64,000 nucleotides of DNA from Magicicada septendecula (GCA_034769895.1 CM068371.1:403479969-403543968); one strand, 5' to 3'; positions 12,214 through 24,681 are shown, counted from the first letter of the stretch. Made by a program: numbers and translations. Notes: generated from the letters alone by a model not told the origin.

Positions 12214-12633
12214 TATTACCCAAACCCCAACGGTAATAGTCAGAGAAACCCCAACTATAATAACAATGAACGTTATTATAATAATAATCGTGGGTATCAA
12301 CCTAATAATAATAGTAATAATAGGTTTTCTAGACCGAGGGTGAACTTCATACGCGCTGAAGACGGTCGCCAACGTAGGTACTACCATCAGCGACGCAACA
12401 GCTACCATGAATATGAGGATCGGCGGAGGAGCCGAGAACATGACGAACCAAGGTATAATCAGACTAGACGGAGTACAAGTCTAGACAATACGGAACGGCA
12501 GACAAACCGCGAACAACCGTTGGATCATCGCGCAGAGCGGCAGGGACCCACTCAAGGTCTCCCGACTGATGCCTCAATCAACGCGACACATAATAATGAT
12601 GATATTGAACATTTAAACGGGAGGAGGCAGTAA
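12214..12633 (+). pseudogene. Nested gypsy gag, C-terminal Asn/Arg-rich region
   Basis: The translation is low-complexity and polar (NNNERYYNNN, RRYYHQRRNSYHEYEDRRR, ending DIEHLNGRRQ), as in the nucleic-acid-binding C-terminal tails of gypsy gag proteins that lack a zinc knuckle. Its position just before protease supports this. It is part of a fossil. Confidence 0.6.
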
Positions 12634-12799
12634 TAAATAACCTAGACCCATTACTGCTCCTAACTCCTGGGTATATAAATGAGTTGCCAAGAGCAACTGA
12701 CACAAATCGTATCACAATAATAGGTTGTAATTATTTAAAAAACCTTCGACACGAATTATTGGAGGAGGATGATACTAGCCCCAACAATAATATAAATAA

Positions 12800-15700
12800 T
12801 GAAATAATACATATCGATGTGGAAGTAGAAGGAGTCCCTGCAAGGTAAGAAGGAGATCGATACTGGTTCCAATGTCTCTATAATAAATACGACAGAGTTT
12901 GAGAGAATACAAAGGGAATGCGGAAGAGTATTACCGACATTGCCGTTGAATAATATTATTCTACTAGGCGCCACCGGCCGCCAAAACAAGACGATAAGAA
13001 GACAAGTTTCAGCCAATGTGATTAGCTGTGGTATAGCGATTGACATGGAATTCTTAGTGGCAACCATTTAACATATTAGTGGGATGCGAAGTGCTCAGAC
13101 GGAACTCCGCCATAATCGATTTACGAACGGAGAAATTATCACTTTTTGCTAACGGACAAACTTGGACGGCTGACTTGATTGGTAGCGATACAGTAATTCC
13201 CAGCGATATCCACCAACAAATCCGTAAAATCAATTATATAAACAATACTCCTATGATTGAGCGAATAATAGACGATAACTCTAATGAGGATTTATGGTCC
13301 CAAAAGATCCAGGAAATCAGGGATTTCCGGAGCGGTATTACAAGGGAAAGGTTGCCAATACACCAAGCGGAGAAATTAATAAAAATTTATGAACAATACC
13401 GATCAGTATTTTCTGACGAGCCCGGTAAAGTAAAAAACTACCAGTGTACTCTACAATTTCGAGATACAGTGGACTTTAACCGGAAGTCATACCCCATCGC
13501 GCAATCACGAAAGGAAGCTGTAAGAGCTGAAATAAGTAAGATGATTAACCGTGACATAATAGAGAGTAGCCAATCCCCATACACCAGTCCTATCGTGGCT
13601 ATTCCTAAGAAAAACGGACAAGTCCATTTATGCCTAGATGCGCGATAAATCAATAATATGATAATTAATGACAGGACTTCGCCCGGTGAGATAGAAGAGA
13701 TTTTAAAACGTTTCCACGGTACCAAGTACTTTAGTACCTGGGACACGGTGTGCGGCTACTAGCAGGTGGAATTGCACCCACAGAGTCGCCAGTATCTGGC
13801 AGTCATATTCGAAGGGCGTAACTACCAATTTAAGAGATTGCCCTTCGGACTCGTGAATTCGGTCGCTGTCTTTGTGCACTGCATGGACCAGATACTTGGC
13901 CAGGAAGCACTACAATTCACCACCGTGTACGTAGATGATTTGCTTGTGACCTCAGAAACATGGGAGGAACACTGCTACCATGTGGAACATGTGCTGAAGA
14001 AATTGGCTGCGAATAACATCACGCTCAAGCTGGAAAAATCACAATTCATTGCCAAGGAAATTCAGTTCTTGAGCTTTATATTAAATGACCAAGGAATCTC
14101 ACCGTTGGCTGAAAAAGTAGAAGCGATTCAGAAATTTCCGATACCAAGGAATAGAAGGCAATTACAGTCATTCCTGGGACTCTGTAATTACTATCGCAAG
14201 TTCCAGGAAAAGTATTCTGAATTGACCGCCAAATTTCAACCGCAACTATCATCAAAAAATAAATGGATCTGGGGTATAGAGCAGAACGAGACATTACAAC
14301 TGATTAAAGAAAAATTTCTTGAACCCATTATACTTCGCCATCCAGATTTCAGTAAACCTTTCTTCTTAAATTGCGATGCCAGTGACATTAGCCTCGGCAC
14401 AACGCTATATCAAGAGGATGAGGAGGGCAAACATCTCGTGATTTGCTTCGCAAGTAGAGCATTAAAACAGTGCGAAAAGAACTACCACGTCACTGAGAAA
14501 GAACTGTTAAGTGTAGTGTTCGCGTGTGGCAAATTCCGCACCTACATCCTAGGTTATCCCGTTACCGTCTGGACAGACCATAAGTCCATATCGTTCTTGA
14601 GGAGGTGCAAACTGAGTCACGGAAGGTTGACCCGGTGGATACTGTTACTACAAGAGTACAATCTTAAGTGGGAGTACATCCCAGGAAAGAAGAATGTCGT
14701 TGTGGACGTGTTATCACGTGTTGACATAGAAAGGTAGACATTCGAGGGAGAGAAAGAAAGTGTACTCAAAATATACCACATTCTTAGCACCAGAGCCGAT
14801 CTAGCCACATTATTAACTAACCTGAGCACCCACCAACAAGCAGACCCGAAATTAAAATCTATTAAGAATCGATTAGAAGCAGGGGACAAGACTATCGCCC
14901 AATATTATCAAATTAATAACAATATTCTATTCATTAAACCATCTTTAAGGAAGGAGACATGGAAGGTAATCATTCCAACCCATATCGAAAAAGAGATAAT
15001 AATTAATTATCATATTCGATATGGGCGCCTTAAAGGTGATAAAGGCCCTGGAAGAGAACTGCCACCTGAAAGATGTCAACCAGGAGGTCCGGAAGTATAT
15101 AAAAGGTTGCCACATCTGCCAACTCGTTAAATCTAATAATGAGAAAAAGGAAGGCCAAATGATTCCTATAACATCACAGGCAAAGTTGGAAAAAGTATTC
15201 TTGGACATCTGCGGACCATTTCCCCGCAGTGGCGGTCGTCACAGATATAAGTATCTAATAATCGTGATGGACCATTTCACTAAGTTCATCAAGCTATACC
15301 CAGCAAATCGGGCAACTACTAATAAAATTCTCGGAATATTGACCGACCAGTGCTTCCCAAACGTCGGAAAACCAGTTTCGATCATTACCGATCACGGAAC
15401 CCAATTCAAGGGGAAAAATGGCGGGATACCCTACTATCTATGGGTGTTCATACTTACAAAACCTCGGTCTACCACCCGAGCAGTAATCCGGCAGAGAGGG
15501 TGTTACGAGAAGTAGGGCGTATATTAAGAACATATTGCCACAATCAACAGAGGAGGTGGCAAGACTATCTAGAAGCCACAGAAGAATTCCTCAACTTGGC
15601 ATACCACCCAGCCATAGGAATTACCCCATACTCCGCCATGTACGATAAACAACCCCCAAGAGAGATCGAAGAAATATTAGAATTCCCAAAAGATAATATT

Positions 15701-16006
15701 TATACTTTTGACAAAATAAAGTTTTACAACAAGGTGGCCGAAGACCAGGAGAAACGGCGAAACAAATATCAAAAAGGTATGGGTAAAATAATAACCTATA
15801 CAAGTGGTGAAAAGGTATTATTGAAAAATTGGGAATTACCCAGCTCACTGGAAGGAATAACAAAGAAGTTGTTACTATTATACACTGGACCCTATATAGT
15901 CTCCAAAGACAAAAACAATAATACTTATGAGATAAAGGAGATGGGTTCTGGTAGAATCAAAGGTGTATATAACCAGGCTTCCATGAAAAAATATCATGAG
16001 GAGTAA
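12800..16006 (+). pseudogene. Nested gypsy pol: protease, RT, RNase H, integrase
   Basis: Protease has EIDTGSNVSIIN (near 12855). RT has KKNGQVHLCLDAR (near 13610), LPFGLVNS and VYVDDLLVT (near 13925). The RNase H segment has FFLNCDASDISLG and VWTDHKSISFL (14360-14600). Integrase begins with a zinc-binding HHCC-like region (CHICQ, near 15110), then core motifs DICGPFP and ITDHGTQFKG (15205-15410), and a C-terminal LLYTGPYIVS (near 15880). The order is Ty3/gypsy. The coding region ends at 16006 and is broken in a few places (about five in the whole element). Confidence 0.85.
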
Positions 16007-16420
16007 ATTTTGAATAAAAAAACAAATAAATTAAAAAACAATGTAAGATCACCTTACTACCAATAATTTATGAAAGAAACCATTTGGAATAAATAAAAAG
16101 AAAGAATTTTGAATAAAAAACCAAAAAATTCTAAAATAATAGTAAGATAAACTTACTACAAATAAATTTGAAAGAAACCATTTGGAATAAATAAAAAGAA
16201 AAGAATTTTGTTAAAATCAACAAAATTCAAATATATTGTAATATCAAATTACAAACAAAGTATTAATGAAAAATATTTATGATTAATAAAAGAAAAAGAA
16301 TTTAGAATAAAACAAATCAATTCTAAAATATATGGTAATGTCAAATTACAGCCAATGATGAATAAAAACATTCTATGAAATTAAATAAAAGGAAATAAAA
16401 ACCATTGATGCAATTAAATG
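16006..16420 (+). repeat. About four copies of a ~99-bp tandem repeat after gypsy pol
   Basis: The core 'AGAATTTTGAATAAAA' type sequence recurs at 16006, 16105, 16204 and 16299 (spacing 99, 99 and 95). Shared blocks such as GAAAGAAACCATTTGGAATAAATAAAAAG lie between, here described only by position. Copies diverge towards the right. The block starts at the stop codon end of pol, in the 3' internal region of the nested gypsy. Confidence 0.8.
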
Positions 16421-17360
16421 AATAAACTTGTGTTGAAATAAAAATACTAACACTTTGAAGTAATACCAAGAAAAACAATGACCTCATTAAAAGATAATTA
16501 AAGAAATCATTTGAATAAAAAAATCAAAGAGAAGTAATTTGAGAAAAGGAACAAAAAATAAATGTAATTAAATAAATCAATAATGAATATGATCATGAAA
16601 TAAATGTTGAGTGTAATAAAGACAATTAGAAGAAAGTTCTAGAACATGGAACTAGTGGAAATAATAAAAACTGAGAAACAAACAAAACATATCAGAAATA
16701 TATGCTATCAATAAACAGAAGCAGATTGTAATAAAAACCAGAAAAGAACAAAGAATTAATAACAAAAACTTTATCTTAGAATAAACAATGATAATTATAT
16801 TAAAAAAAGAGCTTCCCACCATAATAAGAATTGAGATAACCATCAAGCTAACAAGTCAGAAAAATAACTGAGATAGGAATATTAAAATCTCTGAGCAATA
16901 TACGAAGTGAAGTATCCAAAGATATTTTTTAAATAGTCATAAAGTGGACAATTCTTAAATAATTTTTTTAATAACTGTCTGTAGATAAGTCCAGCAGTAT
17001 TAATATGTTTTTGAGCCGAGATGATTTGCCTCTGTACTCAATTAGAAGTGAAGTATTGGCCAGCAGAGTAAGTAGCGTACAGTGCCTCTCTGAACTGCCC
17101 CAGCTCACGTGTTAGGGAATGATAGGGAATAAATATCCCAGGGATAAAACGCCAAGAAGGAAAATGAAAATAAAATAATAAATATGAAACTCAGATGACT
17201 ATACTATCAAGGAAGATCAAATAAGAATGAAATAGATGTAAGCTCGAATATGGAGAAGAAAAATTTAGAAATGGAAGGAAGTCAAGAATAATAAAAAAAA
17301 TAATAATTATCATAAGCAATTATTTCAGACAAACCAAGTATCGTCTGAAGTAATCACTTC
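16421..17360 (+). other. 3' internal non-coding region of the nested gypsy
   Basis: About 940 bp of A-rich sequence between the tandem repeats and the polypurine tract. No ORF of envelope or other known type. Confidence 0.5.
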
Positions 17361-17375
17361 TGGAGGAGGGCAATC
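17361..17375 (+). promoter_or_regulatory. Polypurine tract of the nested gypsy
   Basis: TGGAGGAGGGCAATC directly precedes the LTR start TGTAGCATG. It is the plus-strand primer site and closely resembles the tract of the outer element at 4292-4309, which suggests the two gypsy lineages are related. Confidence 0.75.
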
Positions 17376-20300
17376 TGTAGCATGACAGATAATCCACTAA
17401 GTAATAATTCCATTATGATCATAAATACATTAAATTACAATTAACTCAAAAGAAATATCGAAGGAAAATAATTAAATATCAAATGAAAATAATTAAATAT
17501 CAAATGATAATAACTGAATATCAAATGAAAATAATTAAATATCAAAGGAAAACACCACCATAAAAGAAAAGTATAATTAAATTATAAAATTGCAACTATA
17601 AAGTATCAAGAAAATAAAAATCCAAAGAAACTAATATAAAATCAGGAGAATACGGTACTCAGGTGGGTTAGGAGCAGGTAATAAAGAGGAAACCCCGAAC
17701 CAACCAAAGGACATAATGAAACCGAATTACCTTGGAAAACCCAAGAAGGAAGAAATGAAGAAGAGAAGATATAGGATGGGAGAACTACGAGGAATACCCA
17801 TGATAAACCTATTATTAACAATGATAAACCCCAAACCAAATTTTAATGTCACCCAAAGAAAGTATAACACCCCAAAACCTCAAAGCAATGTAAATTAATT
17901 ATAAACAAAAGTATTTAGTAGTGTGAATAGAAGTGCACCAACTAAAGTTATTATATAATAAAATAAACAAATCTTCACAGTCCATTATAACTAAAAGTTT
18001 GGTCTTAGAATATTGTAGAATTCAAATATAAGTCAGAACCAACAGTGTAAGTGAACCAGTGCAAGTGATTTTAGTATAATAAACTTCAAGTAAAGGTGTA
18101 ACTGTTATTTGAACTATGTGCTATTAAATAACTTTTATATTTTATATAATTACAGAGATAACATGTTATGAAATATTGTTGTGAAAATATTTCTAATGTT
18201 TCATAGAAGAGGCCACTTTTTATCAAAAAACGTTCATAGAAGTGTAAATGATAAAGAGAGCAGGTGGGGAATAATTACAGTGACAGGGGATTAAATATGT
18301 AATACATAATATAAACAGAAAGGACTGAAATTAAATTAAGTTTAACAAAAAAAAATAAATAAAAAATTAAATGGCTAATTATGTTTAGAGCCTATGAACT
18401 CCACATTTCAAAGTGGTAATAGAATAAGAATTATTATTAAGATAAGAAGGTTTGTTAATATAACAGTTTCATACAGCATAAAACGTTTATGTATGTAAAC
18501 TAGACCAGTTTATAAAATGTTTATTATGTATTTTAAAAAATAGTTAAAACCAAAATGTCTAACTTTAAAGACTAGAAATTAATTTTCAATATTGTTTTTG
18601 TATTATGAGCATGAATACCATGCTACATGTACCAATAGTTATATAAGGAAATTTTATTTAATATTGTGTTAAATTTAGAAAGTCAGTAGGGGTATAGAAA
18701 TAACATTATTCGTAAAACAGTATATGTAAAAATATAAAATCTAGGCCAAATAATAAATTCCAAATAACATTATAATTGAGTAAGAAGGTTTAATAAACCA
18801 AGTTAACTAATGAGATTTATATAAGGTGAATCAATCACCAACTACTCTAACTAAAACTATACATTAAAAGAATAATATAAAAAGATGTATTAAATTATTA
18901 AAAAATTTCAAAATGTAATACCTAACAATTTTAAAGGAGGAATAGTAAATTCATGAATTATAACTAAAAGAATGATCAAATGATAAATTTGTAAGAAATT
19001 AAGGAAAGGGAAAGATTTATATCAATCTGAAATTTATTATAATCATATTTATAACACCTAAGATGGCTAAAATTTTGGACAAGGACAGGAAACAGATTTG
19101 AGCCTATATTTCCCAAAATGACAGAAATATAGCAATTTTAACAAAAAACTTTATAAATATGGACTATTGTATGTCAAATTAAGCAGAAGGAGTTAAAGAA
19201 ACCAATTATGTAATTACTAGTTAACGAAAGTAACCAATAAACAAAAAATATTCTGAATATAATGTATTTTAAAATCACATGCAGAGGAAGTGATTTATAT
19301 TTAAACAATCCATTTTCTAATATTAACTTGGCAAGATATTTCAGGATTTGAAGGAAGTAAAACAGTTCTTAATTAACATTCAACGCGAACGGTTGTTTCA
19401 GCTCGCGCTAAGAACATACCCGTATATAGCGAATATTTTAATGGCGTGTAAAAATTTAGCCTAAAATCAGTGAACAATCGAGAGTTACCGAAATTGGTAT
19501 ATTAAACATATAATCAGTGCACAACGCCACCACAAACAGTGAAAACAAACAATTCTTAACCGAATATAAGTGGAATAAACCCATAAATCTATCAAACATT
19601 AATAATTAACATTACAAACGAACTTCACGATTTTTCGCAATACACAGACAAAGTTGAACACACCAAATACGAACATTTAAAGCCAGTGAACACGGAACAT
19701 TTAACCAGAACACCTCTAACAACACAATAGACATTATCCAATATTACGGAGAACAGAAAACTGTTGTGAAGGCAATTTTATTATCAGAAATTATAGACAT
19801 AACATTCTCGGTTTTCTTCAACGACGAGGCGGCGGCCATGATGGTTCCGTGATGCAAAACGAACTCTCCCGATTGAATTCATCCAGTCATCAATGGGTAT
19901 AAAATTGTGCATTATAAACATTATATATTATTATCAAATTGTGTATTTATTAATTAATAAGATTTCTTTTGTTAATGTTATACTTTCTATGCTTGCCCCT
20001 TCTCTGACTATTATAAATATAACCGTTAAAAGAACCATTCAAAAAATATTTATATAATATAACCTGTATTCAGAATCGATTATCCCTGTGGAAGAGTCAA
20101 ACTTTATATCAATATCGATTTTAAATCGATATTTTCAGAATATTTGTCAATAAATCTAAATAATTCAATTATCTGGTTTTAAATTTATTTCACCAGTTAA
20201 TATAAGAGTTTTCATTAACTACAAGACTTACTGGAAGACGACCATTACTAAAGGAGAGTGATATACTAGAGCATAGAAGAAAATCGCCACTCGATTAGTG

Positions 20301-20519
20301 AAGTGATACAATCTGATTAACTCCAGATTTAGTTACAGTTAACCAGAAGTAAATAAATTACAGAATTTTAAATTTTCGACAAAAACACATAAGAATTATT
20401 TATTAATTATTTGAACAATAACCAAACATAAAAATTTTTGTTTAAAAATATAATTAAAAATTTTTTTTGTACAATACAGAAATATTTATTTGTAACCAGC
20501 ATATACAGGTCTTGTTACA
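17376..20519 (+). repeat. 3' LTR of the nested gypsy (long, right end inferred)
   Basis: The start is fixed by identity to 10843-10894. The proposed end GGTCTTGTTACA is the imperfect inverse of the start TGTAGCATGAC, and ATAT follows as before the left LTR. That gives an LTR of about 3.1 kb, long for gypsy. A GC-richer patch near 19820-19850 (GACGAGGCGGCGGCCATGATGG) looks like the transcription-start neighbourhood of insect gypsy LTRs. A shorter LTR ending near 18719 before GTATAT cannot be excluded. Confidence 0.45.
17464..17547 (+). repeat. Four copies of a 21-bp tandem repeat in the LTR
   Basis: The unit GAAAATAATTAAATATCAAAT occurs at 17464, 17485, 17506 (three changes) and 17527 (one change). 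It lies about 90 bp inside the 3' LTR. Confidence 0.85.
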
Positions 20520-20523
20520 ATAT

Positions 20524-20620
20524 TTTGAAACAAAATTTTTAACTGGTCTGTAATTCACAAAAATATTTATTTTACTTTAATAATTGTCTCTGAATATCAG
20601 ACTGATCTGTTTAAAAAAAA
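20524..20620 (-). other. Leader remnant of the outer gypsy next to its 5' LTR
   Basis: 97 bp between the end of the nested gypsy and the outer 5' LTR. In minus orientation a primer-binding site should follow the LTR, but the sequence there (a T-run, then AAACAGATCAG) does not match a tRNA end that I recognise. Confidence 0.35.
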
Positions 20621-21689
20621 TGTCAATTTGTTACTTGAACGTTGTTTCCACGTATGCTGATTCGTCTCACTGCTGGTCCTGTGATTCATCGCAATCTGCT
20701 CCTCTCTCATCTCCTCCTTTCTGCACACTGCAGCTTCGCTGACACTCCTATTGTACGCACGCACGCCAACACACCAATAACCAGTCTACTCTTATCTCAG
20801 GGTACTGAAACTGGGCTGTAATTTAATATTATTTAATATGGTGCTTTAAGCGTGCACCTTCCCACGTCTTGAGGTGTCCTCGCGATAACACAGGCGTATC
20901 CCGGATGGATAAACCTTCCCTACACGGAAAACTTCACTCACGCAAGACTAGCACTGTTTAAAAATGAAATATTTTATTATTTGAACTAATATTGAGTTCG
21001 TACCAAGTCAAGGTATTAGCTAATGGGTAACTCGTCGCTCTATTGTCCTTGATCACTCTTACATAAGAACGTTTCTGTTCGAAAAACTTGCCCAGAGAGC
21101 ATGTCCGTAATATTCGAGCTGCTGGATAGAACTAACTAGACATTCGTCGTCGGAGACCCAATCTTAATGAAAATTGGGGCCACTGATTGTACGAATCACC
21201 TAGCACGTGATTGATGGATAGAACTGATAGACAACTTCTTGAAGAGATTTCTGCAGAAGCAGGTATAGATTTTATCTATAAATTTTCTGACTTCTAAAAG
21301 ATAAGGAATCTATAGAAGTTGATTTTTACTAAACAAATCCCTATTAAAATAGTACGTAATAAGTCTCTGAAACCCAGAAAATATAGCGCTATTTAAGATG
21401 CTTGCGCTACCCAAAACCACAGTTCGATATGTTCATTTATAATGGAGTTATTCATAAAATACGAATGACACGCGCTCTCGCACATTAAACTCGCACATGA
21501 CATGATCATAAATAAATTTATGGGCCTTTTGATACATAATAGTCTTTTACCCAAATCTTATTTCAAAACTTATATCTAATTAACATAATCAAACAAAAAC
21601 CAAATTTTAACATGTCTATAACGTCATAAACCTGCTATATCAGCATGTAGTCCTTGCTACAGTTTCCTTTACTGCAATGTTCTATTGCA
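20621..21689 (-). repeat. 5' LTR of the outer gypsy element
   Basis: 1069-bp partner of 3224-4291, with the same ends (TGTCAATTTG and TTCTATTGCA) and about 4-5% differences by eye, mostly scattered single-base changes. Confidence 0.85.
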
Positions 21690-24669
21690 ATATATTGCGA
21701 CAATACAAGCATATGCTGTAATGCGCATATATGAAATAAATTAAATATTTAAATTAATTTTAGTAATATGTAATAGACAAGCAGGTGTGAAATTGGAAGC
21801 TGCTTATAAACATGAATCAACAGGAACATCATGCGATTGCCGCTGAGAGCGTGTTCGCAAGTAAATAGTGTGTGTGCGTGAAGCCTGTTAAAGCCTGAAA
21901 GTTTGCAATCTCACCCCAAATAGATGCTAAATTAAAGTTTTATTTAATTATAAACGAACCATAAATATTAGAAAGAGTGTAATGACTTCTAAAAATGCAT
22001 AAAAATCAGACACGTGTGCAGTGCGAATTCTCTGTAATTATGACGTTCAGTGCGAATTCTGTGCGATTTTTGAAGCATAGTAATTACACTAATGATGCGA
22101 TCATTATGATAATTACATATAATGTGTACAAATTAAATTAGACAATGTTAGATCACCTTGAAATCCGCATTAGACATTGCAATTGGCGAAAAAGTGCGAA
22201 TATGTGAAATTAGATGAGAGTGGGGGAACAAACACCATGGACAGCTTCTGACCTGCAGAATTCTGTAGCGACAGGTGTGGTTTTTTTGGTGAATATAAAT
22301 ACAAGCCCAGGAGAGCCAAATTTACTCTTCAAACAGTTTTCAGTCGCTGCGGTACGCTATGTCCGTCAGCGACGCGAAATTTTAATACTCTTCAATCAGT
22401 TTTCAATTGCAGCAGTACGCTATGTCCGTCAGCGACACGAAATTTTAATTATTTCAGACATAGTTAGACGCTATGTCCAATATCGACAGTATCTTTTATT
22501 TATAAACTATAAAGTATTACGGACAACATATTAGTTCAAGTAATAAAAAAAAGAACTGTAACTACAATTATCGGACGTCTACAAACAGTCTACAATGACA
22601 AACATCTACACTCTAGACAGATGGCGAGAGAACATCAAGCAGAGGAACGATACGCAGAGCAATAGAGGCAGTTTATATAACAACAGCAGCCGATCCAGAG
22701 CAACAAGTCATTCCATTCTACAGCCAGCCGATGGTACCATGAAGGACGAGAGACGATAGGACGACCAGTGGAACCGGAAAACGCAAGAGGACATCCAGTA
22801 GGAGAGGACCGACGGATCACTGGAGGACATGGGACAATCTGCAGAATTGAGGTGACAAAAAACCAATTTATAATTATAAAAGAATAAAGACATTGAAAGA
22901 CATTAATAAAAAAAAAATATATTTTAAATTAAAGAAAAATTATGTAGATAGAGATAAGAGAAAGTAATTTACTTGTAATAAGAATTTTCTTTAATGATGA
23001 ACAGTCAATTTAAAGACAATTGAAATCCTTGCTTGGAGAATTAACAATTGATTTAATACTTTAAATTTTTTATATAAAGCATATAAAGTAAAGTAATTGG
23101 AAATATTCAATTAGTTTCGTTAAAATGATTATAAAGCTGTAAAAGGTATGTCAAGTATAGAATAAGAATGGAAATATTAACAAATGTATAAGCACACATT
23201 CCAGACTGAGTAGTCGAGAATTTATAGTATAACGAAGAAATGTTTTACATAGAATTGCTATATAAGATACAAGATATAAAATATATTTTTATGATGAGTG
23301 TATGGCAACAAAGAAACATTGAAACAATAGATAATGAATATTTTATGGCGAAGTAAATATTATTATTATATTATTATTATTTTTTTTTATTGAATAAATA
23401 AATGAAAACATATTATGATTCCTAAAAGGACTACTCTTATTATGATTACACCTGAACCCCAATTTATACATACACGGTATCAGTAATGTTGTATGAATGT
23501 AAACACAGCACAAAAGGTATCGTTGAATAATTTTGGCGTCCCAAAGAACGTGGGGCTCCACAAAATAAATTATATCAAATAACATTGTACCGTTGTAATA
23601 TATATATATATTGTAGAAAGACGGTTTAGTTCGTTATATGTCAACGAGTTTAGTTTGATAATTTAATTTGGGGTTTTGTTTGCGAAACGTTGTTATTAAG
23701 TCGCACGTCGGTCGCGTTCTGTGTTACAAAAGCGTCGTGTACCCTGTGTGTCCTTACCTGTCCCTTCTCACTCTTTACTTCTTCCCGATAGGTGCCAGAT
23801 TGTTTTGCCAGAAAACAATTAAAAGATTCTATCTTAGTTGTCTTACGGTGTTGTAGCATTCGATTCGAATTGTTCACCAACTGGCTGGAGCTCGAATCTC
23901 GCTTGAGTGGGGGAATGTGTTACCAACGTAAAATAATGTTGGTTAATTCTACTCGCTGCTACAAAACACAACATACATAATATTTTGAAAATAATCATTG
24001 GACAGTTAGTAACGATTCACACTTTTTTATTTGGCTTCAGAACTTGTTAATCTTCATTAACGCTTATACAAAATGTGGTTAATATAATATGTTTTAGCCT
24101 TGGCAATAAATAATCGTTCACTCAGCGGAAGGCTGGGTTGGCAATACAATGTTTTTCTGTCGCCGTGGTAAATGACGTTTCTTATTTATACACAATAAAT
24201 TTCCCAATGAATCCTTTTAAGTACGATAAAGAAGTTTTAAAACAAGATACTTAATTACAATATATCACTTTATAATCGTGATAATTAAAACTGAACAAGG
24301 TTTACATTAGATTCAAGGTTGTGGTGTCAAAGTGTGTGACGGTGTCATTCGTGTAGTGCATAGGTTATATTTAGTTAACTGGTATTCATAAATTATGTTT
24401 TATTTATCAATCTTTGAAAAAATAATACCATCAGTTATAGTGAGAGTTCACAGTTTAGTGAGAAAGTTGAAAGAGAATTTATTTCAGATATTTAATTAAT
24501 TCAGCAATACTTATCATCAGTTGCTTGGAAGTGTAGTGTCAGATAGTTAATGTAGGTTGGGTTCATCGATGTTGGTTCTTCATTCTTCAAATATCTTGGG
24601 CTTCTGGTACGCCTTGCGTCTTTTTCTTGTTAGTTGACTTATTTTTATAGATTTGGATTTAATTAAGCT
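21690..24669. other. Unassigned region between gypsy LTR and LINE
   Basis: About 3 kb of AT-rich DNA. Visible structure: a 63-bp tandem repeat (22325-22490), a polar Ser/Asn/Arg-rich short frame near 22597-22760 with no known relatives, and an (AT)n run near 23600. Some of it may be old retroelement leader or LTR sequence, but I cannot pair or name it. Confidence 0.4.
22325..22490 (+). repeat. 63-bp tandem repeat, about 2.5 copies
   Basis: Copies start at 22325 and 22388, with a decayed third from 22451. The shared core is TACGCTATGTCCGTCAGCGA. The period is a multiple of three. In the frame running from 22214 to 22534 it encodes two 21-residue units (core AAVRYVRQRxEILI) and a third weaker one. 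No coding function can be shown. Confidence 0.75.
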
Positions 24670-24681
24670 GGTCCTTGGCCT
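24670..24681. repeat. Target-site duplication, left copy (LINE)
   Basis: GGTCCTTGGCCT, repeated exactly at 25564-25575 on the far side of the LINE body. Confidence 0.9.

Larger units (their letters stand above)
10843..20519 (+). mobile_element. Nested Ty3/gypsy LTR element, plus strand (fossil)
   Basis: A plus-strand gypsy inserted in the leader of the outer gypsy. Visible parts: an LTR head (10843-10894), a mariner next to it (10895-12213), the C-terminal gag region (12214-12633), pol (about 12800-16006), a 99-bp tandem repeat, a polypurine tract (17361-17375) and the 3' LTR (17376 to about 20519). The 52-bp LTR head is identical to the first 52 bp of the 3' LTR, which fixes the left end. 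The right end is inferred from GGTCTTGTTACA, which mirrors the LTR start TGTAGCATGAC, followed by ATAT, matching the ATAT before the left end. The element is broken, with about five breaks in its coding region. Confidence 0.75.
3224..21689 (-). mobile_element. Ty3/gypsy LTR element (outer, minus strand), interrupted by nested elements (fossil)
   Basis: Two near-identical ~1.07 kb repeats (3224-4291 and 20621-21689) bracket a minus-strand gag region (9171-10427) and a protease-RT-RNase H-integrase region (4748-9168). By orientation the left repeat is the 3' LTR and the right one the 5' LTR. A polypurine tract sits directly inside the left LTR. A LINE (7018-8128) lies in the pol region and a second gypsy element (10843 to about 20519) lies between the gag region and the 5' LTR. 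The element is broken, with roughly six to eight breaks in pol. By eye the LTRs differ at about 45-50 positions (4-5%), so it is moderately old. I found no matching target duplication outside the LTRs, so the pairing is likely but not proven. Confidence 0.75.

Noticed and set aside
22597-22760. Short Ser/Asn/Arg-rich frame starting MTNIYTLDRW
   Set aside because: About 54 codons, no relatives recognised, and no conserved context. Not enough for a gene call.
23650-23980. Short ORFs and a tRNA-like GAGCTCGAATC motif
   Set aside because: The box-B-like motif lacks a matching box A at the right distance and a poly(A) or tail, so no SINE or tRNA call is justified.
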